The notes under the pieces are model-generated. The model made no database searches and had not been told where the DNA came from. It saw only the letters and a list, made by a program, of their open reading frames with translations. A program made the translations under genes and the position numbers. This document shows positions 16,980-26,986 of a DNA stretch of 64,000 nt, one piece after another. Source of the stretch: Ignavibacteria bacterium (GTDB taxonomy: Bacteria; Bacteroidota; Ignavibacteria; Kapaibacteriales; Kapaibacteriaceae). Each line of letters begins with the position of its first letter. Position 1 is the first letter of the stretch. The stretch covers positions 248,001-312,000 of the forward strand of contig JADJIQ010000002.1 in assembly GCA_016707005.1 (NCBI GenBank), written 5' to 3'.

Positions 16980-17043
16980 ACTGAGCAAACGAAGAACTTG
17001 TCGATATTGCAATGCGATGCATTGAATCATATCGAGATAGTCC

Positions 17044-17337
17044 ATGCAAAAAACTACATTCAACGTTCAGGGCATGGACTGCGCCGATGAGGTGGCAGCT
17101 GTAGATCGTGCGCTACGGCTGATGACAGGCGTCAGCCATATACAGGTCAACCTTGTTCTCGGAACAGTAACGGTCGATCATGACACTGCGAGCACTGCTG
17201 CGATCATAACTGCCCTCGGTAAAGTTGGCCTTCGCGCTTCCATTGAACAGGGAACGAGGCGCGTGATACACCGGGTACTGCAACACAGGACAATTCCTCA
17301 GGTACAACCACGACCTCCGTGCCACGCACGTCACTAG
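17044..17337 (+). CDS. Heavy-metal-associated (HMA) domain, detached N-terminus of the P-type ATPase
   Basis: The first 70 residues form a ferredoxin-like HMA domain with GMDCADE in place of the usual GMxCxxC, a variant seen in Zn/Cd-type pumps. After residue 70 (ASIEQG) the frame runs into unlikely sequence. The next frame gives NEARDTPG and a Thr/Ser-rich linker that leads straight into the ATPase. A one-base loss in the GGG at 17250-17252 explains this. The frame overlaps the ATPase frame by 19 bp. Confidence 0.75.
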   Translation: MQKTTFNVQGMDCADEVAAVDRALRLMTGVSHIQVNLVLGTVTVDHDTASTAAIITALGKVGLRASIEQGTRRVIHRVLQHRTIPQVQPRPPCHARH

Positions 17338-19256
17338 AAAGGCAACGATTATTCGACGCTCAGCGTGGGCAGCTCTATGCGGTGGTCATCTCTGGAGCGC
17401 TGACAGGAATCGGACTTCTGGTCGAAATGCTCGGGGTGGGAATTGCAACATGGACACCCATCGTCTTATACGCAGTTGCCACTGTAGCAGGCGCATGGTA
17501 TGTGGCACCAAAGGCACTGCGGTCTTTAAGGCATTTGACTCTCGACATGAACATGCTGATGACTGTTGCCGTGATCGGTGCTGCTATTATCGGGGAATGG
17601 GCGGAAGGGGCTGCCGTAGCCTTTCTCTTTGCGTTATCGGAGTTGTTGGAATCGTTTAGTCTTGCTCGTGCACGACGCGCGATTCGTTCACTTCTTGACA
17701 TCGCCCCAGCAACAGCGTTGGTTCAGGAGGGAGATGTGCAAAGAGAAGTACGCGTCGAAGATGTTGCTGTGGGTGCCACCGTCATAGTTCGGTCGGGTAT
17801 GAACATACCCCTCGATGGTGTGGTTATAAAAGGAGAATCGACTGTTAATCAGGCACCTATTACCGGCGAGTCGACACCCGCGGCGAAAGCAACGGGCGAT
17901 ACGGTGTACGCCGGGACAATCAACGAAGATGGTTTCCTTGAGGTCCGCGTAACAAGTGTCTCATCGCAAAGTACTCTCGCTCGTATCGTGCAAATGATAG
18001 GAGCTGCACAGGCGCAGAAAGCCCCCTCAGAACGATTCGTCGACACGTTCGCAAAATATTATACACCCGCGGTTTTTGTATTTGCGTTGGGTGTGCTCCT
18101 TGTACCGCCTGTGTTCTTTGGCAGTGGATGGCAGGAGTCTATTTACCGCTCCTTGGTGCTGATTGTCATTGCATGTCCGTGTGCCCTCGTTATCTCGACA
18201 CCTATTTCTATCGTGTCCGGACTTACCGCGATGGCACGCCGTGGTGTGCTGGTGAAAGGCGGAGCGCACATCGAAGAGGTTGGACGGTTGAAGGTGCTTG
18301 CTGTGGACAAGACAGGAACAATTACTTCGGGCAAACCAACCGTGCATTCCGTTACTCCATGGCGTGATAATGAAGAGGCCACCGTCGTGCGGATCGCGGC
18401 TGCGGTTGATACATACTCGGAACATCCGTTAGCTCGTGCAATCGTTGCGTACGCAACCGGACGTGGGATAGTCGCACCTGAGAGTAGTGGATACAAAGCA
18501 ATCAGTGGGAAAGGGGCTGAAGCCGATGTCGAAGGCAAACGGTATTTCGCGAGTAATCATCGATACGCACATGATATGGGTGTGTGTACGCCCGCCCTAG
18601 AAACAGCGCTGGCTGAGATTGAATCACAGGGACTCTCCGTGGTGGTAGTTGGACAGGTGGGCGACAGCACAACGGGTGTGGTTTTGGGAATCATCGCGAT
18701 CGGAGACACGATTCGCGCAGATGCAGTAGCAACAATTCAAGCACTGCACTCTGTTGGCATTAAGAAGGTTGTAATAATCAGCGGCGACAATCAGCGTACG
18801 GTTAATGCGATCGCCAAGCAAGCCGGTATCGATGAAGCGTTCGGTGATCAGCTTCCAGAGGACAAGGTTGAACGCATTCGCTCTTTGGTTGCTGAATACA
18901 AACACGTGGGCATGGTGGGCGATGGTGTGAACGATGCACCTGCTATGGCCATTGCCAGCATAGGAATTGCTATGGGCGGCGTTGGTACCGATGCTGCCAT
19001 TGAAACCGCAGACATCGCACTCGTTCAGGATGAACTTCGAAAGATTCCTGAAGTGATCCGACTTGGGCAGAGAACGGCAAGGATTATCAAGGTGAATATC
19101 GCATTTGCCCTCGGCTTAAAGGCATTGTTCCTCGTGCTGGCTTTTGTTGGCGTGACGAGTCTATGGCTTGCCATCCTGGCTGACACCGGTGCAACACTGC
19201 TGGTGATAGCAAATGCACTGCGGCTACTACAAACTCCTAAAACAGATAATGCGTAA
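17319..19256 (+). CDS. P1B-type Zn/Cd/Pb-transporting ATPase (ZntA/CadA-like)
   Basis: A 645-residue inner-membrane pump, opening with GTG if made separately. Visible motifs in order are the actuator TGES (near residue 186), the metal-site CPC in CPCALVISTP (near 287), the phosphorylation site DKTGT (near 330), and the hinge GDGVNDAP (near 533). CPCALVIS is typical of the Zn/Cd/Pb group, not the Cu group. The HMA domain upstream is in another frame and probably belongs to the same protein. It heads a metal-efflux set with the CzcA and CzcB genes that follow. No metal-sensing regulator gene is present in the cluster. Confidence 0.9.
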   Translation: MPRTSLERQRLFDAQRGQLYAVVISGALTGIGLLVEMLGVGIATWTPIVLYAVATVAGAWYVAPKALRSLRHLTLDMNMLMTVAVIGAAIIGEWAEGAAVAFLFALSELLESFSLARARRAIRSLLDIAPATALVQEGDVQREVRVEDVAVGATVIVRSGMNIPLDGVVIKGESTVNQAPITGESTPAAKATGDTVYAGTINEDGFLEVRVTSVSSQSTLARIVQMIGAAQAQKAPSERFVDTFAKYYTPAVFVFALGVLLVPPVFFGSGWQESIYRSLVLIVIACPCALVISTPISIVSGLTAMARRGVLVKGGAHIEEVGRLKVLAVDKTGTITSGKPTVHSVTPWRDNEEATVVRIAAAVDTYSEHPLARAIVAYATGRGIVAPESSGYKAISGKGAEADVEGKRYFASNHRYAHDMGVCTPALETALAEIESQGLSVVVVGQVGDSTTGVVLGIIAIGDTIRADAVATIQALHSVGIKKVVIISGDNQRTVNAIAKQAGIDEAFGDQLPEDKVERIRSLVAEYKHVGMVGDGVNDAPAMAIASIGIAMGGVGTDAAIETADIALVQDELRKIPEVIRLGQRTARIIKVNIAFALGLKALFLVLAFVGVTSLWLAILADTGATLLVIANALRLLQTPKTDNA

Positions 19257-19665
19257 CTTGCCAATTATGCGTTCGCGTACACTACGTATCATCTTCGGCA
19301 CCATCCTTGTATGGTCATTGCTCCTTGGCCTATGCCTTAACAATATCGTGAAGGCGGCCGTGCAGCTCGTGCATATCGAGCATCACTTGGTTGACCACGA
19401 TGAGTCGGTGCAGGACATCTTGAAGTGCCTAACGCATGATGACACGCATGATACTTCGTCATCAGACTCCGAACACAATCGGCATCACGATCAAACAGGA
19501 CCTAAGAACTGCGGCACGGGCTGCATCGCCCAGTTGGCGGTGCCACCGAGCGCTGTTGTACTTCCGCCCGTTATCGGCGACGACCGTAAGCAGTCGTCCA
19601 AAACGTCTGTAGACCTGTATACTGACAAGCCCCTCGCGTCGATCTTTCAGCCTCCACGCGCCTAA
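19249..19665 (+). CDS. Small membrane-anchored, His-rich protein of the metal cluster
   Basis: About 138 residues from the ATG at 19249, which overlaps the ATPase stop by eight bases and so suggests translational coupling. It has one N-terminal transmembrane segment (IIFGTILVWSLLLGLCL) and then an Asp/His/Ser-rich stretch (HDDTHDTSSSDSEHNRHHD) and a CGTGC pair of cysteines. The histidines and cysteines suggest metal binding outside the membrane. Small His-rich proteins of this kind are often found beside efflux genes in Bacteroidota. No named family is recognised. Confidence 0.65.
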   Translation: MRNLPIMRSRTLRIIFGTILVWSLLLGLCLNNIVKAAVQLVHIEHHLVDHDESVQDILKCLTHDDTHDTSSSDSEHNRHHDQTGPKNCGTGCIAQLAVPPSAVVLPPVIGDDRKQSSKTSVDLYTDKPLASIFQPPRA

Positions 19666-19697
19666 GAGCACTCACGCTCTCCCCTTTGTAGCTACAA

Positions 19698-19752
19698 CTC
19701 TGCGTCACCCATCACGATGACGTTGCCTCTGCGTCACAAAACACGATGACGT
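19698..19752. promoter_or_regulatory. Two 26-bp direct repeats upstream of czcA, candidate operator
   Basis: CTCTGCGTCAC followed by CACGATGACGT occurs twice (19698-19723 and 19727-19752), 29 bp apart. Each unit also contains GTCA and TGAC in inverted order (CGTCAC ... GATGACG). The repeats lie 90 bp before the czcA start in a 175-bp non-coding gap. They are a candidate binding site for a metal-responsive regulator encoded elsewhere. Confidence 0.5.
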
Positions 19753-19840
19753 GGTCTGCTGTTGCCTCCCGTTCACACCCAACGATCGAATGCGGGCTTG
19801 TCGCAAGCACCTTGGTTCACTCATTAAACTGATTACAATA

Positions 19841-22800
19841 ATGTTAGACCACATAATCACGTTCAGCATAAAGAATAAGTTCATCATCGGATTGATGACT
19901 CTTGTTCTCATCATTTGGGGTGTATGGAGTGCAACCAAACTCTCCATCGATGCGCTTCCTGATATCACAAACAATCAGGTGCAAATCATAACCCTTTGCC
20001 CCACGCTTGCAGGGCAAGAAGTGGAACAGCTGGTTACTTATCCCATTGAGCAAAGTATTGCCAACCTGCCTGATATGATAGAGTTGCGAAGCATCTCTAG
20101 GTTCGGCCTTTCTGTCATTACGGTTGTGTTCGACGACGACGTGAACATATACTTTGCACGACAGCTGATAAATGAAAAATTGATAGATGCCCAGGAAAAA
20201 ATTCCGAAAGGTATTGGAACGCCCGAGTTAGGACCCGTCAGCACAGGGTTAGGTGAAATCTACCAATACATTATCCATCCAAAAAAGGGTAGCGAATCCA
20301 AGTACACTGCTATGGATCTGCGAACGATGCAGGATTGGATCGTAGCCCGCCAACTCTATGGAACGCCCGGTATAGCGGAGGTGAACAGCTTCGGTGGACA
20401 ACTCAAACAATATGAGGTTGCGGTAAACCCTGATCGTTTGGTTGCTATGGGTATTACAATTCCCGAAATTTTTGTTGCCTTGGAAAAGAACAATGAAAAT
20501 ACAGGGGGGGCATACATCGATAAGAGGCCGAACGCTTACTTCATCCGAGGAGTCGGCTTAATTAGGTCAATTGAGGATATCAAGAACATCTCTGTTAAGA
20601 ATAACGCAAACGGAATTCCCATTTTGATCAAAGATGTAGCGGAGGTAGGATTCGGCAGTGCCGTCCGCTACGGCGCACTTACATACAATGGCGAGGTAGA
20701 TGCAGTTGGTGGCGTGGTAATGATGCTAAAAGGTGCGAACAGCGCGGATGTGGTCAATCGAGTAAAAGATAAGATGGCTACGATTCAAAAGTCATTGCCT
20801 GCCGATGTAGTAATAGAGCCTTACTTAGACAGAACAGATTTAGTAAACCGCGCTATCAACACGGTTAAAACGAACCTTGTCGAAGGAGCGTTGATTGTAA
20901 TATTTGTGTTGGTGTTGTTTCTGGGCAACCTAAGAGCAGGCCTGATAGTGGCTTCTGCTATTCCCCTTTCGATGTTGTTTGCTCTAGGCATGATGAATTT
21001 GTTTGGCGTCAGTGCCAATCTGATGAGTTTAGGCGCCATTGATTTTGGATTGATTGTCGATGGTGCGGTGATCATCGTAGAAAGCATTTTCCACCGTATT
21101 AGCACAATTCAATTGCCGGGAGGCAGAACTGAGCTTACTAAAGTCGAGATGGATGAGAGTGTTCTTGAAAGCTCAAAACGTATCAGGAATTCAGCATCAT
21201 TCGGCGAAATCATTATTCTGATTGTGTATTTACCGATCCTATCTCTCGTGGGTATTGAAGGTAAGATGTTTGGTCCGATGGCCCAAACCGTTTCATTTGC
21301 CATTCTCGGTGCTTTCCTCCTCTCGATTACCTATATACCAATGGCGTCTGCACTTTTCCTCAGCAGAAAAGTAGCCCATAAGCAGAACATTTCCGACAAA
21401 ATGATGGCGTTTTTTCAGCGTACGTATGCTCCGCTTTTAGCCGGAGCTATCAAAGCAAAATGGTACGTGGTTGGAATAACAGTAGCTGTTTTCTTTGTCG
21501 CCGTTCTTGTCTTTTCAAGAATGGGAGGCGAATTCATACCAACATTAGCCGAAGGCGACTTTGCCTTTCATTGTATTCTCCCGCAGGGTACATCTCTGTC
21601 GCAAAGCATCGAAACCTCCATGCAGGCGTCACGCATTATCAAAGGATTTGACGAAGTAAAGATGGTAGTCGGCAGAACTGGTGCGGCCGAAGTTCCGGTG
21701 GACCCGATGCCACCTGAAGCAACCGATTTGATGGTAATTCTGAAACCTCAAGACGAATGGAAACGGGACATTTCTTATGATGAATTGGCTAATGAAATCA
21801 ATGAAAAGCTAGAGAACATTCCCGGCGTCTTCTTTGAAAAAAGCCAACCCATACAGATGCGTTTCAACGAACTAATGACTGGCATTCGCCAAGACGTTGC
21901 AGTAAAAATCTTTGGCGAAAACATGGATACGCTTTTATTCTATGCTGAGAAGGTAAATGTAGTGGTCCAAAGCGTGGAAGGTGCCACGGAGCCAATGGTG
22001 GAAAGAGTCGCGGGACTACCACAAATCGTCATTAACTACAACCGGACCCAAATTGCTAATTATGGCCTGAACATTGAGGACATCAACCACATCGTAAGCA
22101 CTGCGTTTGCAGGGGGTGAGGCAGGAGTGGTATTTGAGAATGAACGCAAGTTCGACCTAGTGGTGCGACTAGATAGTACACATCGTAACAACATAGAAGA
22201 TGTAAGCCACCTATATATACCGACCGCCGATGGAACACAAATTCCTCTATCGCAAGTGGCGGATATAAAACTGGAATTAGGTCCAGCACAGATAAGCCGC
22301 GAAAAAGCAAAACGCAGGATTGTCGTTGGCTTTAACGTGACCGGCAGAGATGTACAAAGTGTCGTGACTGATATCCAGGATAAGCTCAATCAAGAAGTGA
22401 GGCTTCCGGAAGGATATTACTACACGTACGGAGGCACATTCGAAAATCTGCAGGCCGCGACGAAACGATTAATGATAGCAGTTCCGTTATCAATGACGCT
22501 CATTTTCATGTTGCTCTTTTTCGCCTTTCATTCTATCAAACAAGCCGCTCTGATTTTCACGGCCATTCCAATGGCAGCGATTGGGGGCGTCTTTGCGTTG
22601 CTGCTTCGTGGGATGCCTTTCAGCATATCGGCAGGCGTTGGCTTCATTGCCTTGTTTGGCGTAGCTGTGTTAAATGGAATTGTCTTGGTTAGCACATTCA
22701 ATCAATTGGAAAAAGACGGAATGGGTGATATGGTTCAGCGAGTTTTAGAAGGCACAAAACTTCGCCTTCGACCTGTCCTGATGACGGCCACGGTTGCCTC

Positions 22801-24208
22801 GCTGGGGTTCTTCCCGATGGCGTTGTCAAGTGGCGCCGGTGCAGAGGTGCAAAAACCTTTGGCCACCGTTGTAATTGGTGGACTCGTCACTGCAACCTTC
22901 TTAACCCTGTTTGTTTTACCCCTTCTCTACTTGATGTTTTCTGGTAAGAGAACGTTGAAGCTTAGCAATGCAACGGCTCTCATCGTTTTTGGCTTTCTTT
23001 CATTTGGTGTAGCATGTGCTCAACCACAAACAGAAAAGAGCCTTTCAATCGATGATGCAGTTGGCACAGCTCTAAAAAACAATTATGACATCCAGTCGAA
23101 GCAACTGATTGTGGAATCAGCAACGGTGCTGAAAAAGTCAGTGTTCGAGCTGCCCAAGACAAATGTCAACTTTCAGTTCGGACAATACAACAGCATTAAT
23201 CAGGACCAAGCGTTTCAGATCTCTCAAAGCATTCCCTTCCCTACCTATTACACGGCCAGATCTAGTTTGTATGAGGCCGAACTACAGAGCAGCCAATTGC
23301 AGCGGGAAGTCACTGTCGGCGAGATAAAGGCGCAGGTTCTTTATTGGTATCATCAGCTGCAGTACTTGCAAACAGCAAGAGCGCAACTATTGCGGCTAGA
23401 CAGCCTGTATAAGGATTTTGAAGCTACTGTTGCATTGCGCTACAAAACCGGAGAAACGAATCTTCTCGAAAAAACAACCGCCGAAACCAAGCGAGGACAG
23501 CTATCGCTGCTCGTGAAGCAATACGATGTCGAATTGTTGACTGCTTACCGATCCTTGAAAACCCTGATGAATACAAGCGAGGATTTTACGATTGGCCTCA
23601 CCGATAGTTTGCAGCCACTCGTATTAAGCAGATCGTTCGATACGTCTCTAATTGCCAATAATCCATCGGTGAAAGTGCTGTATCAGCAAGCCGTAGTGGC
23701 GGAACAAAACATCAAGGTGGAAACGGCATCCACGTTGCCGGACTTCAATGTTGGCTATTTCAACCAGTCATTAATAGGTGTACAAAGTGTTGATGGTGCT
23801 GATGTGTACTTTGACGGTAGCAAACGCTTTCAGGGCTTTAATGTCGGCATAAGCATACCGGTAACGTTTTTCAGCAACGCCGCTAAGATCAAGTCTCTGG
23901 ACTACAAGTATCAAGCGTTGCAGAAAGAGGCCGACAACCGCAGGCAGCAGTTGCAGAATCAACTGCAAAACGCCTTCTACCGTTACGAGCTATACCTGTC
24001 ACACTATGGATACTACCTATCCACAGCATTGCCCAATGCCGAATCAATCATCAGTACAGCAACCCTCGGTTTCAAAAGTGGTGCCATCAGCTACGTTGAG
24101 TTTCTACAGGCATTGCAAACAGCGACAGATGTGCAGTTGAACTTCCTCCAAGCAGTCAGTCAGATCAACCAGGCCGTTGTCAACATCAACTTCTTAATCA
24201 ACCAATAG
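19841..24208 (+). CDS. czcA: CzcA-type heavy-metal RND pump fused to a TolC/CzcC-like outer-membrane domain
   Basis: About 1455 residues from the ATG at 19841. Residues 1 to about 1040 form an HME-RND transporter; TM4 carries DFGLIVDGAVIIVE, whose two Asp and one Glu are typical of Co/Zn/Cd/Ni pumps and are absent in the Cu/Ag pump CusA. From about residue 1063 (SLSIDDAVGTALKNNYDIQ) to the end is a TolC/OEP helical domain. Fusions of the pump and the outer-membrane channel are known in Bacteroidota. The product would span both membranes with the CzcB protein encoded 13 bp downstream. The neighbouring P-type ATPase would feed metal to the periplasm. Confidence 0.9.
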   Translation: MLDHIITFSIKNKFIIGLMTLVLIIWGVWSATKLSIDALPDITNNQVQIITLCPTLAGQEVEQLVTYPIEQSIANLPDMIELRSISRFGLSVITVVFDDDVNIYFARQLINEKLIDAQEKIPKGIGTPELGPVSTGLGEIYQYIIHPKKGSESKYTAMDLRTMQDWIVARQLYGTPGIAEVNSFGGQLKQYEVAVNPDRLVAMGITIPEIFVALEKNNENTGGAYIDKRPNAYFIRGVGLIRSIEDIKNISVKNNANGIPILIKDVAEVGFGSAVRYGALTYNGEVDAVGGVVMMLKGANSADVVNRVKDKMATIQKSLPADVVIEPYLDRTDLVNRAINTVKTNLVEGALIVIFVLVLFLGNLRAGLIVASAIPLSMLFALGMMNLFGVSANLMSLGAIDFGLIVDGAVIIVESIFHRISTIQLPGGRTELTKVEMDESVLESSKRIRNSASFGEIIILIVYLPILSLVGIEGKMFGPMAQTVSFAILGAFLLSITYIPMASALFLSRKVAHKQNISDKMMAFFQRTYAPLLAGAIKAKWYVVGITVAVFFVAVLVFSRMGGEFIPTLAEGDFAFHCILPQGTSLSQSIETSMQASRIIKGFDEVKMVVGRTGAAEVPVDPMPPEATDLMVILKPQDEWKRDISYDELANEINEKLENIPGVFFEKSQPIQMRFNELMTGIRQDVAVKIFGENMDTLLFYAEKVNVVVQSVEGATEPMVERVAGLPQIVINYNRTQIANYGLNIEDINHIVSTAFAGGEAGVVFENERKFDLVVRLDSTHRNNIEDVSHLYIPTADGTQIPLSQVADIKLELGPAQISREKAKRRIVVGFNVTGRDVQSVVTDIQDKLNQEVRLPEGYYYTYGGTFENLQAATKRLMIAVPLSMTLIFMLLFFAFHSIKQAALIFTAIPMAAIGGVFALLLRGMPFSISAGVGFIALFGVAVLNGIVLVSTFNQLEKDGMGDMVQRVLEGTKLRLRPVLMTATVASLGFFPMALSSGAGAEVQKPLATVVIGGLVTATFLTLFVLPLLYLMFSGKRTLKLSNATALIVFGFLSFGVACAQPQTEKSLSIDDAVGTALKNNYDIQSKQLIVESATVLKKSVFELPKTNVNFQFGQYNSINQDQAFQISQSIPFPTYYTARSSLYEAELQSSQLQREVTVGEIKAQVLYWYHQLQYLQTARAQLLRLDSLYKDFEATVALRYKTGETNLLEKTTAETKRGQLSLLVKQYDVELLTAYRSLKTLMNTSEDFTIGLTDSLQPLVLSRSFDTSLIANNPSVKVLYQQAVVAEQNIKVETASTLPDFNVGYFNQSLIGVQSVDGADVYFDGSKRFQGFNVGISIPVTFFSNAAKIKSLDYKYQALQKEADNRRQQLQNQLQNAFYRYELYLSHYGYYLSTALPNAESIISTATLGFKSGAISYVEFLQALQTATDVQLNFLQAVSQINQAVVNINFLINQ

Positions 24209-24220
24209 AAACTCAATAAA

Positions 24221-25519
24221 ATGAAAAGCGCAATCATCATAGTAGTCCTCGCAGTGTTGGTGGGTCTGACGGCTTGCCGCAGCGAAAAAACCGTGCCGCC
24301 CACCGTCGAGACTGAGCATCATGGAGAGCATGAAAACGAGAACACAGCTATACTCACTGACGAGCAGATGAAATCTGTGCACGTTCAGCTTGGTAGTATC
24401 GAAAAGAAACAGCTTACTGCCTCGCTTAGGGCGAACGGGATATTGGAGGTGCCAAATCAAAATAAAGCCAGCGCTACGGCATCAATGGGTGGCGTTATAA
24501 AATCGATTCAGGTACAAACGGGAAGTAATGTCCGCAAAGGGCAGGTCATTGCTACCATCACCAACAGTTCCTTCATAACCCTGCAAGAAGACTATTTAAG
24601 TGTTTCATCGAAATCCGAACTGGCAGAATTAGAGTATGCCCGGCAAAAGGAACTGCAACAGGGTAACGCCACCGCTCTCAAGAATCTACAAAGCGCGGAT
24701 GCAGAGCTCAAAACGCTAAAAGCAAAACGGGCAAGCTTGCGCAAGCAATTGGAACTAATCGGCATCAGTGCTGGAGCACTTACGACCGAAAACATACAGT
24801 CAACAGTTAGCATCAGAAGTCCGATAAGCGGAGTAATCCGCGACGTAAAGGTCAACATCGGCAGCTATGTGGATGCGAACAGCCCCATCGCTGAAATAGT
24901 GGACAATAGCCAACTACATTTAGACTTATTTGTTTACGAAAAGGATTTGCCGAAAATGAGAGTTGGGCAAACAATTCACTTCACACTCACAAACAATCCG
25001 GGCCAGGAGTATGACGCTGATATTTATGCAATCAGCAACACGTTCGACCCAACGTCTAAAGCCGTTGCCGTTCATGCAATCGTCAAAGGAAACAAGCAGG
25101 GATTGATTGACAAAATGAGCATTACCGCGTTGGTGAGCCTGGAAAATGCCACCGTTGATGCCGTACCTACCGATGCTATTGTAAACCACGAGGGTCAGGA
25201 CTACATCTTTATCGTTACCGATGCTCACGCGGAAGAAGAACATCACAGCGAGTCGGAGACTACCGAACACAAACACGATGAGCAGGGACATGGTCACGGC
25301 GAAAAAGAGGAGCCCAAGCACCAAGCAAGAGACGAATCCAAACACAAGGAAAAAGGAACAACGTTCGAACGGATCCCTATTCGCAAAGGCACCACCGATG
25401 TTGGTTACAGTGAAATAACCTTACTGAAAGAGATCCCCGCGAACAGCAGGGTCGCCGTAAAGGGCGCGTTCTTCATCTTGGCAAAGATGAATAATAAAGG
25501 GGAGGGGCATGCACATTAA
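24221..25519 (+). CDS. CzcB/CusB-like membrane fusion lipoprotein
   Basis: A 432-residue HlyD-family adaptor. The N-terminus carries a lipobox (VGLTAC at about residue 19), so it is probably a lipoprotein. A lipoyl-like half (GVIKSIQVQTGSNVRKGQVI) and its mate (SPISGVIRDVKVNIGSYVDA) flank a helical hairpin. Between the beta-barrel and the last domain is a His/Glu-rich insertion (HAEEEHHSESETTEHKHDE and more), and the protein ends GHAH. These are plausible metal-binding tails. It is co-transcribed with czcA. Confidence 0.9.
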   Translation: MKSAIIIVVLAVLVGLTACRSEKTVPPTVETEHHGEHENENTAILTDEQMKSVHVQLGSIEKKQLTASLRANGILEVPNQNKASATASMGGVIKSIQVQTGSNVRKGQVIATITNSSFITLQEDYLSVSSKSELAELEYARQKELQQGNATALKNLQSADAELKTLKAKRASLRKQLELIGISAGALTTENIQSTVSIRSPISGVIRDVKVNIGSYVDANSPIAEIVDNSQLHLDLFVYEKDLPKMRVGQTIHFTLTNNPGQEYDADIYAISNTFDPTSKAVAVHAIVKGNKQGLIDKMSITALVSLENATVDAVPTDAIVNHEGQDYIFIVTDAHAEEEHHSESETTEHKHDEQGHGHGEKEEPKHQARDESKHKEKGTTFERIPIRKGTTDVGYSEITLLKEIPANSRVAVKGAFFILAKMNNKGEGHAH

Positions 25520-25564
25520 GAACGTCCACGCTTGTACCCAGCAATGCTGTCGTCAGCGACTTCT

Positions 25565-25735
25565 GGAGATTCCGCACACCTTGACCATCAAGATCCGCGT
25601 TGCCGTAACCACCTGAGATCGCACTCCAACGCCTTGACAAATGTAATCTAGCATTGGGTTTAGCAAGTCAGCATACCATTAGATGCGGTGGTCAATCACG
25701 TGCGGAATAATGTGGTCACTGCAACCGGAATCTCC
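25565..25735 (+). repeat. 171-bp repeat family, copy 6
   Basis: GGAGATTCCGC at the left with TTGACCATCA, the central GCATTGGGTTTAGCAAGTCA block, and a right end with GTGGTCA and CCGGAATCTCC. Exactly 171 bp. It ends two bases from the integrase stop codon and is the right neighbour of the metal cluster, mirroring copy 5 on the left in the same orientation. Confidence 0.9.
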
Positions 25736-25737
25736 AC

Positions 25738-26968
25738 TCACCCCCACACTTTCTCCACATCTTCCTTACGCCCCTTCTCAGTGAGCGCAATATACTTCTT
25801 CATCGTTTTGAAGCTCTTGTGACCGGTGAAGCTCATCACAACCTCGTGGCGCATGCCCCTTTCAAGAGAAATGGAAACGAAGGTCTTTCTCGCAACGTGA
25901 CTTGATAGGAACTCCCACTTTGGACCGCGCTTCTCTGTTGCAGTCTTACCACTTCGTCGTACCTGTCGAAAGGGACTATCTAACTCAGCGACCTTGCCGA
26001 GTTCCTTAATGTACGCGTTGAACTTCTGGGAGCTTATGGACGGAAGTTGACTGCCTGTCCTTCGGTACTTGGAGATAATGGCATCGGCACGCTTGGAAAT
26101 GTGGATGCGAACCTCGGTTTTGGTCTTCTGCTGACGCAGACACCATACACCATCGCGGATGTCATCGTAGTGCATGGCTTGGATATCTCCGAATCTTGCA
26201 CCGGTATAGCATTCAAGAAGGAAGAGATCGCGGACACGATCTAAACGTGGGGTTGGCGGAGAGATCGACGTTCTCAAGGAGCTGGAGTTCGTCCCACGTG
26301 AGGGCCACCACCTCGACGTCTTCCTCATCGACCTTGAATTTGCGATAGGCAGGGTGAACAGGGGCTCCCCTATCCACTGCCCACGACAAGAAGGTCTTGA
26401 AGGTGCTAACGTACTTGCCAATAGTGTTGTTGGTGAGCTTCCGCTTTTTGATCATGTGGTTCCGGAATCGATCATAGAAGGTATGGTCGATGTTCTCGAA
26501 CTTCAGCGGGTCCTTCCCCTTCTCCACTTCCTTCAGGATCACCTTCAGGGTGTTGTACTTCGCGATGGTCCGAGGTTCCAGTTCGTTCTTCTTAGATGCT
26601 ATGAACTGGGCATAGAAGTCCCAGAACGAGAGAGCCTTTTCAACCGAGTCGTTTTGATTGCGGTCCACCCGACGACGCGAAAGCTCCTCGGTTAGGATCC
26701 TTAGCGAGAACGCCTCCCCGTGAGTAGCGATCCCATTCAGAACCGCCGTTTCAACCTGAATTGTCCGCGCCTTGAGCATGGCGTTCAGCGCGGAATAATT
26801 TGGCTCTGAGCGTTTGATCTCTTGTTTATCATCATTCCAGTCGTCCGGCCTAACCGTCACACCAGTACCCAACCTCATTCGGGCATTGTTAACGAATACG
26901 CTCAGGATCACTGCCGAACGGCCATCCCGATTGATGTCCTTCTTGAGGTATAGACGGGTCTGTGCCAT
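25738..26968 (-). pseudogene. Tyrosine integrase of element A, frameshifted
   Basis: The homologue of the intact integrase at 49242-50471, nearly identical along its length. The ATG at 26968 starts MAQTRLYLKK (arm-binding domain), followed by the core-binding domain. After DLSANP the frame is lost and resumes as RLDRVRDLFLLECYTGARFG in the next frame. The cause is one extra G: GGGG at 26249-26252 against GGG in element B. All catalytic residues (Arg, Lys, HxxR, H, Tyr) survive in the 3' part. The break may be real or a homopolymer sequencing error. Confidence 0.9.
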
Positions 26969-26986
26969 GCCATTCCTTCAAACTCA

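Noticed and set aside
19841..24208. CusA (Cu/Ag) identity for the RND pump
   Set aside because: TM4 has the DFG...DG...E pattern of Zn/Co/Cd/Ni pumps, which CusA lacks, and the neighbouring ATPase has the Zn/Cd-type CPCALVIS.
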